A stretch of 64,000 nt of DNA from Chlamydiales bacterium. GTDB taxonomy: Bacteria; Chlamydiota; Chlamydiia; Chlamydiales; Simkaniaceae. Positions 62,446 through 64,000 of the stretch are shown here, in pieces (the stretch's first letter is position 1; each line of letters starts with the position of its first letter). The notes beneath the pieces are model-generated. The model had not been told where the DNA came from, did not search any database, and worked only from the letters and a program-made list of their open reading frames with translations. The stretch spans positions 105,649-169,648 of the forward strand of contig JACKPO010000004.1 in assembly GCA_024233515.1 (NCBI GenBank). Direction: 5' to 3'. A program made the position numbers and the translations under genes.

Positions 62446-63438
62446 ATGAACAAAGAAGATCTGATTGTCGTTACAGGAGCAGGAGGATTTATTGGTGGCC
62501 ACCTGATTGCAACCCTGCAAAGAGAAGGTTTTTCAAACCTTCGCGCCATCGATATCAAACCCTTCAACGAGTGGTATCAAGTTTCGGAAGGGGTCGAAAA
62601 TCTTTGTGGAGACCTCAAAAAGATTGAGGAATGCCACAAAGCCTGCAAAGGGGCCCACCATGTCTATAATCTGGCTGCTGACATGGGTGGAATGGGATTT
62701 ATTGAGCTCAACAAAACTGAGTGTATGCTTTCTGTCTTAATCAGTACTCACATGCTGATGGCTGCAAAAGAGGCTGGCGTTGAGCGCTTCTTCTATTCGT
62801 CTTCTGCCTGCGTCTATGCCGCAGGAAAACAAACCGATGTCAATGTCACAGCCCTCAAAGAAGAAGATGCCTATCCAGCTCAAGCGGAGGATGGCTATGG
62901 TTGGGAAAAGCTGTTTAGTGAACGAATGTGTCGCCACTACCGCGAAGATCATGGGCTGATCACGCGGATTGCCCGTTACCACAATGTCTACGGCCCTTAT
63001 GGCACCTTCGAGGGACAACGTACAAAAGCCCCTGCTGCACTCTGCCGAAAAATGATCCTCGCTAAACTTTCAGGAAACCATGAAATTGAAATCTGGGGTG
63101 ATGGTGAACAAACCCGAAGTTTCATGTATATCGATGATTGCATCTATGGGACAAAAACCATTATGGGCAGTGATATTCTCGAGCCGATCAACCTAGGAAG
63201 TCATGAGCTTGTCTCCATCAACCAACTGGTTACAATGATCGAAGGGATCGCTGGCATTAAGGTCAAGCGGAACTATCTTCTCGATGCCCCACAAGGAGTA
63301 CGTGGAAGAAATAGTGACAATACCCTCATCCAAAAATATCTCCATTGGGAACCCTCTATCTCTCTCCAAGAGGGGTTAGAAAAGACTTATGCTTGGATCT
63401 ACGACCAAATTCTAAGTCAAACCCCAGTCCCCCTCTAA
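62446..63438 (+). CDS. NAD-dependent epimerase, GDP-mannose 3,5-epimerase-like
   Basis: The 330-aa short-chain dehydrogenase/reductase has TGAGGFIGGHL (NAD binding), SSSACVYAA and the YGWEK catalytic Tyr/Lys. Segments AADMGGMGF, YGPYGT, KAPAALCRKM, WGDGEQTRSFMYIDDC and GVRGRNSDN follow plant GDP-mannose-3',5'-epimerase closely. That enzyme turns GDP-mannose to GDP-L-galactose. In this operon it may make an unusual surface sugar. Family firm, substrate inferred. Confidence 0.85.
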   Translation: MNKEDLIVVTGAGGFIGGHLIATLQREGFSNLRAIDIKPFNEWYQVSEGVENLCGDLKKIEECHKACKGAHHVYNLAADMGGMGFIELNKTECMLSVLISTHMLMAAKEAGVERFFYSSSACVYAAGKQTDVNVTALKEEDAYPAQAEDGYGWEKLFSERMCRHYREDHGLITRIARYHNVYGPYGTFEGQRTKAPAALCRKMILAKLSGNHEIEIWGDGEQTRSFMYIDDCIYGTKTIMGSDILEPINLGSHELVSINQLVTMIEGIAGIKVKRNYLLDAPQGVRGRNSDNTLIQKYLHWEPSISLQEGLEKTYAWIYDQILSQTPVPL

Positions 63439-63439
63439 C

Positions 63440-64000
63440 ATGGAATTAAGTGTTGTTGCTGCGTCAAGAAATGACGACCACGGAGGAAAGCTCCTTCATC
63501 GCATGAACTATTTCGTTTCAGGGTTTGTCAAGCAGTGCAAGCGACATCACCTTAAAGCGGAACTCATCCTTGTGGAATGGAATCCCCCTGACGATAAACC
63601 TCCTCTTAAAGAAGCTCTCACCTTTCCTAAAGATTTAGGTCCGTGCTCGGTGAGGATCATTACTGTCCCTAAAAAGGCCCATGCAACACTTGCTCATTCG
63701 AGTGAGCTCCCCCTCTTCCAAATGATTGCGAAAAATGTGGGGATTCGTCGGGCGCAAGGGAAATTCGTTCTAGCAACAAATATTGATATCCTCTTTTCTG
63801 ATGCGTTGATGGCCTATTTAAAGGAGAACCTGCAAGAAGGATATCTTTACCGGGTGGATCGACTGGATGTTCCTAGTGAACTTCCTCCTCTTGACCCCTT
63901 TGATGATCTACTCACTTTTTGTGATCAACGCTATTTCAGAATTCATGGACATAGAGGATCAACCATCCTAAAAGACCATCAATGGGGTTTTCTCGATAAG
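63440..64000 (+). CDS. Glycosyltransferase-like protein, 3' end outside window
   Basis: The frame from ATG 63440 (1 bp after the epimerase stop) is open to the right edge, giving 187 codons. MELSVVAASRNDDHGGKLLHRM, ELILVEWNPPDDKPPL and RRAQGKFVLATNIDILFSDAL are in the style of GT2-fold (GT-A) glycosyltransferases, with a DxD-like NID motif. It is probably the third gene of the dehydrogenase-epimerase operon. Confidence 0.78.
   Translation, partial: MELSVVAASRNDDHGGKLLHRMNYFVSGFVKQCKRHHLKAELILVEWNPPDDKPPLKEALTFPKDLGPCSVRIITVPKKAHATLAHSSELPLFQMIAKNVGIRRAQGKFVLATNIDILFSDALMAYLKENLQEGYLYRVDRLDVPSELPPLDPFDDLLTFCDQRYFRIHGHRGSTILKDHQWGFLDK

Overview
The window comes from the genome of an environmental (Parachlamydia/Simkania/Waddlia-like) member of the Chlamydiae. 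The evidence is gene content and order: dnaX-ybaB close to a ptsH/ptsI/hprK set, a ComEC-type competence protein and a fused pyruvate dehydrogenase-type E1 alpha/beta gene; serS next to a VIT1/CCC1-like protein and a P-type metal ATPase; CIRCE-hrcA-grpE-dnaK; a UPF0158 protein; and host-directed proteins (ankyrin repeats, a ubiquitin-specific protease fold, a candidate inclusion membrane protein). A large NAD-glutamate dehydrogenase, NDH-2 and two-partner secretion genes point to an amoeba- or invertebrate-associated lineage rather than Chlamydia proper. I do not assign a species.

Layout. 1-3.4 kb: c-di-AMP phosphodiesterase-like 7TM-HD protein (cut by the left edge), then dnaX-ybaB. 3.5-6.7 kb: ankyrin-repeat protein and a MATE exporter, separated by a palindromic repeat that recurs inside ptsI. 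6.7-13.7 kb: a tightly packed minus-strand operon (SUKH-like protein, hprK, ptsH, ptsI, a 1004-aa OppA-domain fusion without signal peptide, a 100-aa protein). 13.8-19.7 kb: NDH-2, a phosphoethanolamine N-methyltransferase-like enzyme, ComEC, and an 888-aa PLP-fold protein. 19.7-29.4 kb: membrane protein, tRNA-His with a large hairpin element, two AAA/DUF4143 ATPases, FtsK, a response regulator-metallo-beta-lactamase fusion, an SGNH-like protein, a WalJ-like hydrolase and a small coiled-coil protein. 29.5-38.8 kb: PDH E1 fusion, UPF0158 protein, serS, M18 aminopeptidase, and a VIT1/CCC1 plus P1B-4 ATPase metal module.

38.9-44.4 kb: two tandem LuxR-type proteins, a 52-aa exported peptide with a RanBP2-type zinc finger, the large GDH and a candidate Inc protein. 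44.4-49.9 kb: mobile repeats, then a TpsB-TpsA two-partner secretion pair. 50-55.4 kb: a partially duplicated hrcA control region (two small divergent genes, two CIRCE-like operators, an hrcA fragment) leading into hrcA-grpE-dnaK. 55.4-64 kb: a surface/glycan region with GT25 glycosyltransferase, a secreted methyltransferase-like protein, NagZ, a USP-type deubiquitinase, UDP-glucose-type dehydrogenase, GDP-mannose-3,5-epimerase-like protein and a glycosyltransferase cut by the right edge.

The most notable signals are the PTS operon carrying a signal-less OppA fusion, the palindromic element shared by an intergenic site and the ptsI reading frame, the eukaryote-like proteins (USP, RanBP2 finger, PEAMT-like and GME-like enzymes), and the mosaic hrcA duplication in which every difference is synonymous. 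All functional calls are from reading the sequence; no database search was possible.
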